Part shown: in pieces, positions 33,426 to 43,283 of the stretch
How positions within the stretch are numbered: the first letter of the stretch is position 1
Layout of the letters: every line of letters begins with the position of its first letter
Assembly: GCA_028753945.1 (NCBI GenBank)
Contig: JAPNXP010000001.1
Span: forward strand, 5,198,501-5,262,500
DNA from: Hexactinellida sp. DTS-2022
Lineage: Eukaryota; Porifera; Hexactinellida
DNA length: 64,000 nucleotides
Direction of reading: 5' to 3'
Notes under the pieces: model-generated
What the model saw: the letters and a program-made list of their open reading frames with translations, nothing else
Told to the model about the DNA's origin: nothing
Database searches by the model: none
Program-made: the position numbers and the translations under genes

Positions 33426-34060
33426 CCTCAATCTGTCGTGATCGTTGAAGGTATCGATGCAGGGCAAATAGAATAAGTCTTCTCCTTTGAAGTGACCCCT
33501 CTTATGGCAGGGTATACCAATAAATAAATTGCGAGTGTGCGAATAAAAGAAATTACTAAGTTTTTGACTTTGAAAGTCAAGTGTAATTGTTGCTAGCAAT
33601 ATGGTATAACTTCTAAAACACTACTTTATGGTTTTCTAAAATTTCAAGTATAAAAGCCGCAAAATAATTCTAATAATAAGTTATCAAAATGAGATTCGTA
33701 ATCAACTCTTAGAAACCAATCAAACTAACATTTCCTTTTGAAAGAGATTGGATCTGATTTCACTTATTACGTAAACAGAAAAAGCGCCAGGTCAAGAAAA
33801 ATGGCTAAAATTAATACCCAGTAGTTGATAACTTAACTGTAATTATATTGACGAGCCCTTCGGTCTCGGTCGCTTCGCGATGGATCATTCCCTCAATAAA
33901 GGTGCTTCGCAACCATTGTTCGTTCGGGTTAGACACTACTCAACACAATTAATTAACGGCCGCTTCGGGTCCTACCCTCCTCAAAATATCACTCGTAATA
34001 ATTAAGTTAAGTCATTTGTTATGAAGCAACCGAGCGAATTGTCGTGGTGCGAATTGTCGG
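33426..34060. mobile_element. LARS2 5' flank with Helitron-like 3' end fragment
   Basis: Positions 33,852-~33,990 on the reverse strand match the terminal 140 bp of the GCGAAGC repeat (CGAGCCCTTCGGTCTCGG, CGCTTCGCG, GGCCGCTTCGG). It starts right after an A, equal to the CTCG|T end. The rest has no feature. Confidence 0.6.
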
Positions 34061-34119
34061 ACTTCCATAATACGTATTAACCTAATGATGTTAGTATTAA
34101 TTCATAAAAGATAGGACAA

Positions 34120-34158
34120 CTTGCATAACTATCCTACATACGAGGATAGTTATGCAAG
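34120..34158. repeat. Perfect 16-bp-stem hairpin
   Basis: CTTGCATAACTATCCT (34,120-34,135), loop ACATACG, then the exact complement to 34,158. A stable hairpin of unknown role; may be part of a decayed element. Confidence 0.75.
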
Positions 34159-34285
34159 AAAACGCAAAATTTGGAGAAGCGAGCGTTTTTATTATCGGTG
34201 CTCGGTGGCCCAGATTATTTATAAATACGTTGTATGTGTATATATAAGGTCAGGTAAAATACATTAATTGTATATCATCCATATA

Positions 34286-34467
34286 CAGTCAACTCCGCTT
34301 AATAGAGCCACCGGTTAATCGGTTTCTCCGCTTAATCGGGTCAAAATTTCACAGGATTTACAGGACAGAATTACAGTTTGGCTTGCAATATATTCGGTTA
34401 ATCGGTTTCTCCGCTTAATCGAGTCAAAACAACCTCCCGAGGTGGCTCTATTAAGCGGAGTCGACTG
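34286..34467. mobile_element. TA-flanked MITE, CCGCTTAATCGG family copy 1
   Basis: 182 bp; ends CAGTCAACTCCGCTTAATAG and complement of TTAAGCGGAGTCGACTG; TA on both sides. Internally CGGTTTCTCCGCTTAATCG occurs twice. A second copy is at 36,801-36,985. Confidence 0.85.
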
Positions 34468-34535
34468 TATTTTCAGATAATACGGACGTCGGACGGGATT
34501 TAATTTTAATTTTTTTTGTTTCCATTAATATGCAA

Positions 34536-35114
34536 CAGAGTGGACCATGGGTGGATGGGTCATGGGTCAGATGGGTCACCTAAATTGATGGGTCATGGGT
34601 CACGGCACTGTGACCCATGACCCATGACCCATTGGAATTCGGTGTTTGTCCAGTTATAGTACGAATCAAATTAACCCAGAAACATTACAGGCAGTGTTTT
34701 TTTTAAGGAAAATTAGAGGCCCAAAATGGGCTTCTAATTTTTCTCAATGGGCCTCTAATTTTTAACGTGCTAAGTACTCAATATCATGAAATGTAGAGTG
34801 AGGGCCTCTAATTGTTGGGGTGAGGGCCTCTAATTGTTGGTAGGACCCTCTAAGCAAATCCTTAAAAAAAACACTGATTACAGGGTATTTCTTTGGTATT
34901 AGAAGTCTACTAAAATTAATTGATTGACAAGCATCATACATTTACAGTCGGATCGTGCTACATAATGTTTAGATATTAAAAATTATATATTTAAAAAGGT
35001 CAATGGGTACACGATGGGTCAAAGCGTTACTTGATGAGTCAATGGGTCATGGGTCACAAATGCGATGGGTCAGATGGGTCATGGGTCACCATTGTTGACC
35101 CATGGTCCACTCTG
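34536..35114. mobile_element. hAT-type MITE, 8-bp target duplication ATATGCAA
   Basis: Ends CAGAGTGGACCATGGGT and the complement GACCCATGGTCCACTCTG; ATATGCAA at 34,528-34,535 and 35,115-35,122. The subterminal regions are arrays of GATGGGTCATGGGTCA. It contains a younger hAT insertion at 34,692-34,876. Confidence 0.92.
34692..34876. mobile_element. hAT-type MITE nested in another hAT MITE, duplication ATTACAGG
   Basis: 185 bp from CAGTGTTTTTTTTAAGGA to TCCTTAAAAAAAACACTG; ATTACAGG repeats at 34,684-34,691 and 34,877-34,884. Internal GAGGGCCTCTAATT repeats on both sides. The younger insertion into 34,536-35,114. Confidence 0.92.
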
Positions 35115-35122
35115 ATATGCAA

Positions 35123-35749
35123 ATAACATTATCCATGGCCATGCATTATCCTATGCAAATCAATAAATATAATTTAATTTAATTAGAAAATCACATGACA
35201 ATGCTTAAATAATTAAAGTGATGCTATAAAATACAAGACTTATTAAAAATTGATACATTAGGAGTACTTTACACACATTTACAGCTAATATTTTGTACTT
35301 TTACATTCATAAGATAACATTAAAATATATTCGGACGGAGGGTAAAATTTAGGATGGACGGGGATGATAAACAAGTTATTTATTGTATATGGCTTAGTGT
35401 GTCGATATTTAACAATTCAATTTTATATTAGCACTAGAAAAGTATCCTTGCAAGCTAAATAACGAGTATATTGTTTGTTAACAAGGTTTAAAATCTGGAG
35501 GGACGCCTCCCTTTGCCCCCAACTTTCTGCCTATGCTTTAATAACAAGTTGTAGACTGGTAATGACAAATTTAGCAAAACTGGCGTATGTATGTATCTAT
35601 GGGAAGTACAACCTCGTAGTTACAATCTAATGCAGTAGCAATAAAATAATCCAAGCAAAGTACAATCAAATCTTTTCAATCCAATCTCAAATAAATAATG
35701 AGAGTATACTAACACACAATTGTTGATATAGTTTATAGGAGTTTATGGG
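35123..35749. other. 3' flank of calcineurin B
   Basis: AT-rich; contains TTTATT near 35,380 (AATAAA on the minus strand, ~370 bp past the stop). No other feature recognised. Confidence 0.4.
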
Positions 35750-36250
35750 TTAAACTTGAACAGACATCTTTTCAGTTACCTCAATCTCGATCGGCTTAAC
35801 AACCTCCAAGAACTCTTCAAAAGATATTTTCCCGTCCCTATCTTTATCAGCAAACAAGATAGTCTTATCAACTATCTGTTGCAACTGAGCATCTTTGAGG
35901 TTATTACCCACCATCATCTTCAGAACTAGAAACAACTCTCCATTGCTTATGTAGTTATCTCGATCAATATCGTAGATGTTGAATGCAAACCGAAGTTTGC
36001 TGTCGCTATCTCCTAGCATGCTAAATTGAGAAATGCCCTGTATGAACTCTTGGAAGTCAACCTCTCCATTCCCGTCTCTGTCGAATAACTCGATTACGCG
36101 CGGTACAATTGGATTGTTCTTCAGTTCAGGGATAGCCATAAACTCTTTTGCCGAAATTGCGCCGTTTTTGTCCAAGTCTAACTTCTTGAATTTACGTTTC
36201 AGACGCTTGATTTCTGCATCACTGAACTGAGTGGCTGGCGTATTTCCCAT
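35750..36250 (-). CDS. Calcineurin regulatory subunit B
   Basis: 166 residues from the ATG at 36,250 (MGNTPATQ); human CNB1 has 170. The open frame extends 13 codons further upstream, but the internal start gives the N-terminal MGN needed for N-myristoylation. Four EF hands with canonical DxDxxG-type loops: [36 protein letters not shown] and [12 protein letters not shown]. The stretch [21 protein letters not shown] is nearly identical to vertebrate CNB, the calcineurin A docking region. Function: Ca2+-binding subunit of the PP2B phosphatase. EF3 has N where many have G at loop position 6 (DIDRDNY). Confident at family level; CNB1 versus testis-type CNB2 cannot be told. Confidence 0.95.
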   Translation of the reverse strand: MGNTPATQFSDAEIKRLKRKFKKLDLDKNGAISAKEFMAIPELKNNPIVPRVIELFDRDGNGEVDFQEFIQGISQFSMLGDSDSKLRFAFNIYDIDRDNYISNGELFLVLKMMVGNNLKDAQLQQIVDKTILFADKDRDGKISFEEFLEVVKPIEIEVTEKMSVQV

Positions 36251-36800
36251 ATCTCGTATGATAACACACAAATGAAAAAGTACTAACAAATACGATTAAA
36301 AGTAAACAAACTAAATAATTAAAATAAGTTAAACTGTTTCTAATCAAACATTCTATGATGGACTTTCAAAGGCAATAATTGCATTGTGATGTAAAAATCA
36401 TTTTGGACACACAGTTAAAAATCAGATGCAAAAAAATGGCATCTGTAAAAATTTCAGGTAATATTTTAACTTAATGAACTGATTCCTCGAGGAATTGTAC
36501 ATGAAATACTAGACATGTTGTTACAGAAATTGATATAATTAATTAAAACTCGATTGTTGTTGTTCGTTTGTCACGATTACATTAAAGTAATGGGGAATAG
36601 AAACCGCATTAATAATTGAGATATACAATAATTCCAAATGTTATAATGATAAATAAGATGCTGAACACGAATTTCACATCATATACGTAGTTCTAATATG
36701 AAAATTTAGTCTTTCTATACAAAAATAGGTGAACAAATATAAATAATGAAAATTCAAATGAACCTAGTCTAGTTCCAACGAGTTTATAGGTAAACAAGTA
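36251..36800. other. Calcineurin B upstream region with Helitron-like 5' end
   Basis: Positions ~36,546-36,760 repeat the Helitron-like 5' block (TTAAAACTCGATTGTTG, ATTAAAGTAATGGGGAATAG, ATGCTGAACACGAATTTC). No intact terminal hairpin is visible. The proximal 300 bp show no clear core promoter motif. Confidence 0.5.
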
Positions 36801-36985
36801 CAGTCGACTCCGCTTAATAGAGACCACCGGTTAATCGGTTTCTCCGCTTAATCGGGTCAAAGTTTCACAGGATTTTAGGACAAAATTACATTTTGGCTTA
36901 CAATATTTTCGGTTAATCGGTTTCTCCGCTTAATCGGGTCAAAACAACCTGGTACCGACGTGGCTCTAGCAAGCGGAGTCGACTG
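36801..36985. mobile_element. TA-flanked MITE, CCGCTTAATCGG family copy 2
   Basis: 185 bp, CAGTCGACTCCGCTTAATAG to GCGGAGTCGACTG with TA at both sides (36,799-36,800; 36,986-36,987); near-identical to 34,286-34,467. Confidence 0.88.
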
Positions 36986-37322
36986 TAAACTGATCTCGAG
37001 TTTCGCATTCGCATTTATAAAATGAACATTTATTGGTAATCAACTATATTTCCACGTATGAATTGAATAAATCGACATCTGAAAATTTCTAATAAATATT
37101 TTCTACATTTGAAAAACTGGAAGTTTGCTAAATGACTGAGAGTGAAGCAAAAGCAATGTAATGGGACAAAATACTGTATTTATGCGTTAAAAGTGATAAT
37201 TACAAACTAAAGTGATAATGTGGCTATTGAATTAGTTCTGATAGTAGTAATAAGTACACAATAAATTAAATCCTGGCGGAGCGAAATTAATTAAGCAAAC
37301 AAGTAATTGTAGCGGTAATAAG
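36986..37322. other. BORA 3' flank
   Basis: AT-rich; nothing recognised beyond possible polyadenylation signals. Confidence 0.35.
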
Positions 37323-39260
37323 CTAGGAAAGGTTAGTTCTCTGTTCGATGTTTTTCTTGTGAGCCGTCCATTTACTTAAGTTCCTTAACTTCTCGATTGT
37401 CTCTATGTGCTTAGCTTGTTGCTGCACTAAGCTTGGATTGGCCGCGAGTGGATCAGCTGACTCAGACTCTGCTTCTTTGAGGGAAGAGGAAGAGGGACAG
37501 CTGTCTGAGAATGACTCGTGAAGAGTGCTGTCAGGCTGGTACCGCTTCGACTCGTTCGGTGCAGGGGGCTGAGCGCAGTGCACGATCGAGAGGAGAGACC
37601 CGTCTCCCTTCAGGCACCCTCGCTTGCTCCTCAGCTTATCACCGGGGAGACTGGACCCCTGGGGCAGGGACTTGTTGGGAGGTTTGTCCGGACAGAAACT
37701 AAAAGATAGCTGGTGCTCGCCGCTCGCAGGCTTAGCTCGGCTCCGAAACTGACTCTGCATGAGAGAGCTCTGCTCCCCGTACGAGCTCCCAATGCCAGAG
37801 TCGCACTCGAGTGATTGGGTTGTCAGCAGCCTATCAGGGACATGCGAGGACGTTACTGGGCTAGCCGGAGGTCCGGGGTCCTCTTGCATCACGATCTCCT
37901 CCTGGCAGAAAGCGGGATACTCTACGTGTATGTGGGGCGTGTCCTGCAGGGGGGACAGCGTGGGGGGCAATAGGTGTCGTGCCTTGGGGGTCTTGGGCTC
38001 TGCGTGGACAAAGGGAGTGGAAGTGGACTTGTAGACAGTTGGGGAGGTGTTTGCGCCCGATATAGCGGGGTTGCAACTAGTTATAGGAGACATCTGGGCG
38101 TTGTTGAGCTCCTGGAGGAGAGGAGAGGGACATTCCTCATAAACGTATGAATTCCTAGGTGGCGTCATGTCTCCAGGCAGCCTATCTAGCTCCAGTCGAC
38201 CCAGGTCAGGGTCCGTGTGGGAGAGAATGGGGGAGAGGAAGGGCGCGGCGCTGATCGGGGTCGGCAGGTTAGAGCACTCCAGCTTCCCGGACATGAGCGA
38301 GAGCAGGAAAGAGCTGGGCGTGGAGGAGGTGTTAAGAGAGGATACGGGGTGCCGTTTCATGAGTCGGGACTTGAGAATTGATTTGGAATGCGACCGGTGG
38401 AGATGTTTTGAGGTCCTTGGCGTCTCCTGGGGATCCGTTTTGTGGTTGCGAGGTGTGGATACGCTGTTGCGGGAGAGGGTAGCAGGAGAGGGGGGCCGCT
38501 CCTTGCTGGGGCGTGTCCGTTGTGGGGAGGGGGAGGAGTGGAACAAGATCCGGCGCAGAGAAGTGTTAGCCATCTCCTCCCCCTGATAGAAGGCGTAGCG
38601 CCCAAGCGCTCTCTCCAGGTCAAACTCTGACGGCAGCGTTAACATCGTCTGTACGCCCACGTCTACCCCAGCCTCCTTTGAGGGGCGTGTCTCTCCGCCG
38701 GGCGGGGGGCAGTGGGGACTAGGGACGATGCACTCTCTGGACTTGTTTGGGAGGGAGGATACCTGGGGGTCCCCCTCGGCTGCAGGGGACTTTTCCCTAT
38801 TGGGGGTGGGGCTGCTGAGCATCTCCGGGGGGCGGGAGAAGGAGTAGGCGTTAGGCGTCTCAGTGGAGAGTGTAAGGTTGGAAACTGTTCGGCTGGTGGC
38901 ACAAGTAGAGCGAGATGAGCTGCATGGAGACATCAAACTGGGAATGGAATGTACCCCTGAAAAGAACTTGGTGGATGCCTCAGCGCGTCTGGGCGTTAGG
39001 AAGTAGCTGTTTTCAACAACTTCCTGGTTCGGAAACTCCTCTATATCGACAGGCTGCAGAATAGCCATCTCCTCCACAGACCATTTGAAGGGCTTCGCAG
39101 TGGTGAGAGGAGTGGACTGAACTCTGAATACAGAGGGACTGTTGAAGTCTGGGAAACTAGTCTTGAGTCGGTCGTGGAATGGGTTCTTCTGCTTGCAACT
39201 CTCCTTCTCTGGGAGTTCGTATTGGATGTGAGGATCATCGACAATTGTAGTCATTTCCAT
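37323..39260 (-). CDS. BORA: Protein aurora borealis (Aurora A/PLK1 cofactor)
   Basis: 645 residues in one exon (human BORA ~559). The conserved N-terminal block spans ~24-80: KNPFHDRL, SPSVFRV, FKWSVEEMAILQPVDIEEFP, which matches the LNPFE...SPSVF...FxWSIDQLAxxxPVDI signature of BORA, the segment that binds and activates Aurora A toward PLK1 in G2. A second family-like patch, TSLRRILFH, is at ~233-241. The rest is Ser/Pro-rich and presumably disordered, with numerous SP/TP sites suited to CDK and PLK1 docking. DSGIGS at 487-492 fits the beta-TrCP phosphodegron DSGxxS; vertebrate BORA is degraded through such a site. Identification rests mainly on the N-terminal block. Confidence 0.9.
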   Translation of the reverse strand: MEMTTIVDDPHIQYELPEKESCKQKNPFHDRLKTSFPDFNSPSVFRVQSTPLTTAKPFKWSVEEMAILQPVDIEEFPNQEVVENSYFLTPRRAEASTKFFSGVHSIPSLMSPCSSSRSTCATSRTVSNLTLSTETPNAYSFSRPPEMLSSPTPNREKSPAAEGDPQVSSLPNKSRECIVPSPHCPPPGGETRPSKEAGVDVGVQTMLTLPSEFDLERALGRYAFYQGEEMANTSLRRILFHSSPSPQRTRPSKERPPSPATLSRNSVSTPRNHKTDPQETPRTSKHLHRSHSKSILKSRLMKRHPVSSLNTSSTPSSFLLSLMSGKLECSNLPTPISAAPFLSPILSHTDPDLGRLELDRLPGDMTPPRNSYVYEECPSPLLQELNNAQMSPITSCNPAISGANTSPTVYKSTSTPFVHAEPKTPKARHLLPPTLSPLQDTPHIHVEYPAFCQEEIVMQEDPGPPASPVTSSHVPDRLLTTQSLECDSGIGSSYGEQSSLMQSQFRSRAKPASGEHQLSFSFCPDKPPNKSLPQGSSLPGDKLRSKRGCLKGDGSLLSIVHCAQPPAPNESKRYQPDSTLHESFSDSCPSSSSLKEAESESADPLAANPSLVQQQAKHIETIEKLRNLSKWTAHKKNIEQRTNLS

Positions 39261-39677
39261 ATAAAAAATTATAACTGTACCAAACTAGGAATTAGAATGA
39301 GCTCATGGGACAAATAAAATGGACAGTATCTGTCTAATGGAGCTATTTAAACACTCTATATGTACAGTACAGTACAGCAATCAGGTCTGCTAATTGTGAA
39401 AAAAAATTCGTTTGCTTAATATGAAGCTTTAAAAAAATTATGAACAAGCTCTATGGACCCAATTTAACAACTTCTAAAGGCTTTGTATTAAGTCTCACCA
39501 TTATTAAAACAATTTTGGGTCTCTTGAAAGTTTATAATAAAAGAATCTGAGTGGAATAGTAAACTATCCCTCTATTTATGAACATAGATTTATGAAACAT
39601 TAAATTCTGACTATCGTAACAAACAAGTGAGCAAACTCCGCATTTAAATCAAAAATCAAAATATTTAACTCAACACC
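39261..39677. mobile_element. RAD17/BORA spacer with degraded TA-type MITE
   Basis: Positions ~39,365-39,570 match the MITE at 53,331-53,524 (CAATCAGGTCTGC, TTATGAACAAGCTCTATGGACCC, TTTGTATTAAG, AATAAAAGAATCTGA) with substantial divergence. It lies just upstream of BORA and ~110 bp downstream of RAD17's stop. Confidence 0.6.
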
Positions 39678-42600
39678 TCACCAGTTGTCGTTGTCATTAA
39701 AATTGTCTACAACAAGAGACTGGTCCTCCTGAGAGAGCTCTGTGGAGCCCCCTGGACTCAGCTGGGTCTGGGGGCTGTCCCCGGGATGTGGAGAGGGAGG
39801 GGATTCTGAATTGGAGAACACAGGCTTGTGTATGAACAGGAATGAGCTAATCGCTTCGTGTACGCGTGTGGGGTACTTCTGCCGGGCAATGAGCTGGGAA
39901 TAGGAGAGCAGCTCTGTCGCTAGTCGGGTAGGATCAGTCTCAGGCTGTGAGCTACCAATTGCTATCTCTCTCAGAAGCAATTTCTTAATGGATAGTTTAT
40001 CCTTAAAACCTTTGTCGATGGGTCCGAGTACTTTGAACTTTGAAGACGCGCACTGAGTGAGGGAGTGGGACACTCCCACACTGGCCACGTGCGGCGCGTA
40101 GTGGGACGGAGAGTAGAATAACCTGCGACTGAGGGGGGACAGGAGATCGGAGGAGCTCAGGTAGCAGCAGGCGGAGCTCAGCTCACTCATGTCCAATGAA
40201 TAGTCGGGCAGGTTCCTGTGTATGTAGGCTAGGTAGAGATCACTGGAGAGGGCGGAGGTGTCGAACACGTGATCGGGTTGGTACTGGAGCTCGTCTCGCG
40301 CGTGGAAAGCGAGATGCGGGGGGAGAGGCGCGGGGGCTGCTGACGATGTCCATGGCTGTCTCTTTGAGTGCAGGACTTTGCCGATAGCGTGTAGAGAGGC
40401 GAGAGGTTGGTTCTTGGAAGACACGCCGACTGAAGGGAGCGGTTGCTCCGAGGTAAATTTAGAATTTTTCTTTTTAACTCGTTTTGTAAGCTTTGTAGGT
40501 TTCTAAGAAAAACTAGTAAACAGAATAAGGATCCAGACAGTTCACATTACCTCGGTAGAGGGCTTAGAACCGAAGAGGTAGAAGTGTAGCGTATTGAGAG
40601 CAAACCGAATGTCCCCAGCGGCGGCCGCCAGCACCTCCTCCAGCATGGCAGTATCCACCTGGCCGCACTGCCGCAGCATTACCCGAGTTATGAACTTCTT
40701 CATGCCTTGCGAGTGAGCAGAGTTGAAAACTATACTGGCGATGCCAAACTTCTGCAGCACTTCTGTAGGGAACATCTTGAAGTAGGGGTTTGCCGGCCCG
40801 TGAGAGGAGGGGACTACGAATGCCAGCAGATGTCTGCCTCGGTCCTTGTAGAGTGTGAGCACCTCGCACATGAGGCGGGGAGTCAGTAAGAAAGTGTTCG
40901 GGATATCCCTAACAATAAGGAGTCTCTTCTTGGACGCAGATTGTTTCTGTCGCTTCGATTCTACAGGAAGATGAAAATGGAATGCTTCATTATATACAGT
41001 GTATAATCACTCAGGATTAATACTAAGATCTATTTAAATTAAATTAGCACAAAGCTTATTAGCTAATTAGCACTCAAACATCCTTGTATTGGAATTTTTA
41101 GTCTTGTGTAATAACAAAAAAACAATCTTACTTGGAATGCATCAGGCCAAGATTATGAAAATACTAGTTATACAAAAAGTCAATAGTAGATAGACATTTA
41201 GGAAATATTACTATAATTTGCCCTATTCAATGTCAAGAGAAATGAAATAAGTTTTAGTAATAGTGTTAATATTATACTACTAATACGTATATGTATCCTG
41301 AATAGATGAAGGGGTATTGCAGAATTGTAAAATCAACTTCAGTCAAGGCCGCAAGAAGATCCCAGGCAGGGGCACTGCAAACACTCAAACATTATAATAT
41401 TTGCAAAGTGAATTATCCATTAATTAATTTTAACTCGAACCATGACGGTGTTATTAATAACTTAATTAATAATGAGATAATTATGATAAGAGCTGAATCA
41501 AGATCACAGGCCATATATTATGTCATAATGGTTTAACTAACTAACTATAACTCGGACAAATCTGGGAAACCTGGGCCAGAGATGCAACCGGTCGGGATTT
41601 TCATGACCCGACCCGACCGGTGCAGTTGGAAATTTGACCCAACCCGACCGGCCGGTCGACCGGTCAATCATAGCTAGCAATAATTTATAAATAATAGAAA
41701 ACAAATTATGATATTATGATATCGAATAGATCATATAGAGATCTCGACCGGCCGGTCAAGGTTCCGACCGGTACCCGACCCGACCGGTTCCGTCTCTGAC
41801 CTGGGCCGTTTACGTTACTCGCAAGGCCTATATTAACGCATATAGGGAGTCATATTGTCACGCCGTATAGGGTCCGCCGCAGTAACTGGTCCCCACTTGC
41901 CGTATTTTGTCCACTTATTTATACGTATTGAATATAAAATTCATAAGAAAGGTTAAGTATATTACAGTAAACAACCTAAACACTTCGTACAGACGTTTCG
42001 GATGAACCAAACTTCATAATACCAGTTTAATTTGCAACCTACGTACTACGTAGCATTAATTAATTAATTAATTAATCCATCTAATTTCCGGGTCAAAGAA
42101 GAGTATTCAATTGAGGCAAAACTAAACGAGAATATTTTCCTGGGAACAGCCCCTTGGAAATTCTTATAGGGAACACCGTTCAAGTGCTCATACGTCATTT
42201 ACATAGCAGTTCCAGGTTGATCTGATTCTAATATAATGCTTTAATGAAACATTTATTACTAAATTGGATCAATATTGTCGCTTCAAAAGTATTATTGGAA
42301 AACGAATTCATTGACAGATGAAGCTAAGCAGCCGCATTGTCTATAAATGAACTTGCGGTCGAAGATAATCCTGGATACATCGTCATGCCAGAGTAGAGTT
42401 ACGGGACAATCCATGGGACCGCGAATGGTCCGGCGGACTAACCATAAAGGGAAGATATGGCATGACAGTATACTGTATACAGTAGATGTCGGATATAAGC
42501 TCACCGGTTATAAGAACATATCGGATATAAGAACACTCTGTTGGAAAACGGTTGGCATATACCTATATAATTTATGTCGGTTAAAAGAACATGCCGATTA

Positions 42601-43283
42601 TAAGCACATTAAGTGCAGTTCCCGACTATGTGCTTATAACCGGCATCCACTGTATAGTAGTATAATACAAACGCCCGATCAATGTGGCTGGTACAATAAC
42701 ATTCCAATATATTCTTATTGAACTAACTTGTAAACTGAGTAGAGAGAGAGACAGCTGTCTCCCTGACGGATGATGGAGAGCATACCTCTGTAATAGGGGA
42801 GTAGTTGTGCTGAATCAGAAATCGCTTGAAGCTCTTGAGCTGTCCCTCAGGATATTGAACTTGAGGGTCAATTATTTCAAAATCACTAGTCATCACGGTT
42901 GTGGGCACATTCCATTCCACCACATCCATCTCTAGCTCCTTCCCCAGTACTCTGAGAGCCGTGCTCTTGCCGCAGCCAGGAGGGCCCATCAGGAGGAGGA
43001 CAGAGGGATAGGGGTGAGTCAGAGAGTGTTTTAGGAAAAGATTCAGATCATTAATCTTGCCTTTATTCCCAACGAGCTCATCAGAGGATGTGGGAGAGAG
43101 CTCCTCGCACCAATCCCGCATCTCGATTCCAACTTGATGCCCACTACTGGTGAATACCCCCACCAACTCCAGGTCCCCTAACAGGGAGCAGTCCATCTGT
43201 TGACATCCCTCCTCTAAGTCGAGATGACCCTCAATTGAGTCAAAATTTCGCTTCCTTCTCAAAGGCTGTCCTACACCAATCAT
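39678..43283 (-). CDS. RAD17: RAD17 checkpoint clamp loader, three exons
   Basis: Exon 1 43,283-42,786, exon 2 40,952-40,551, exon 3 40,502-39,678; 574 residues after joining, all junctions in phase 0. Donors: GAG|GTATGC and GAG|GTAATG; acceptors: AATCGAAG|CGA (a preceding TTCCTGTAG gives the wrong phase) and TTTTTCTTAG|AAA. Exon 1 has the Walker A LLMGPPGCGKST. Exon 2 begins with KKRLLIVRDIPNTF, matching the Walker B region KKIILVEDLPNQF, and includes AAAGDIRFALNTL (sensor-type, human GDIRSAINSLQF). Exon 3 begins lysine-rich and contains LHAIGKVLHSKR (human LFRALGKILYCKR); the end SLVVDNFNDNDNW parallels the acidic tail IIIEDYESDGT, which binds the 9-1-1 clamp. Role: RFC-like loading of 9-1-1 at DNA damage to activate ATR. 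The N-terminus is ~50 residues shorter than human, so an upstream exon is possible. A 9.9-kb transposon begins 38 bp upstream of this ATG. Confidence 0.9.
41577..41798. mobile_element. hAT-type MITE in RAD17 intron, duplication ACCTGGGC
   Basis: 222 bp; ends CAGAGATGCAACCGGTCGGG and complement of GACCGGTTCCGTCTCTG. ACCTGGGC at 41,569-41,576 and 41,799-41,806. Dense CCGACCGG repeats make both halves self-complementary. Confidence 0.9.
42480..42652. mobile_element. TA-flanked MITE in RAD17 intron
   Basis: 173 bp; CAGTAGATGTCGGATATAAGC to GCTTATAACCGGCATCCACTG, with TA at 42,478-42,479 and 42,653-42,654. Internally the TCGGATATAAGAACA unit repeats. Opposite-orientation relative at 16,744-16,874. 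Confidence 0.85.

Larger units (their letters stand above)
40953..42785. other. RAD17 intron 1 (1.83 kb)
   Basis: Contains a hAT MITE (41,577-41,798), a TA-flanked MITE (42,480-42,652) and a (TTAA)n run near 42,056. Apart from these it is AT-rich without coding signal. The second intron (40,503-40,550) is only 48 bp, so size contrast between the two introns is large. Confidence 0.75.

Noticed and set aside
33300-33599. 99-codon minus-strand ORF ahead of LARS2
   Set aside because: Overlaps the LARS2 5' region in another frame. The LARS2 frame is the one continued in the inverted copy's homology, and the 99-codon product has no recognisable domain.
38167-38586. Plus-strand ORF of 139 codons opposite BORA
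   Set aside because: Shadow of a Ser/Pro-rich G+C-rich coding strand; no independent support.
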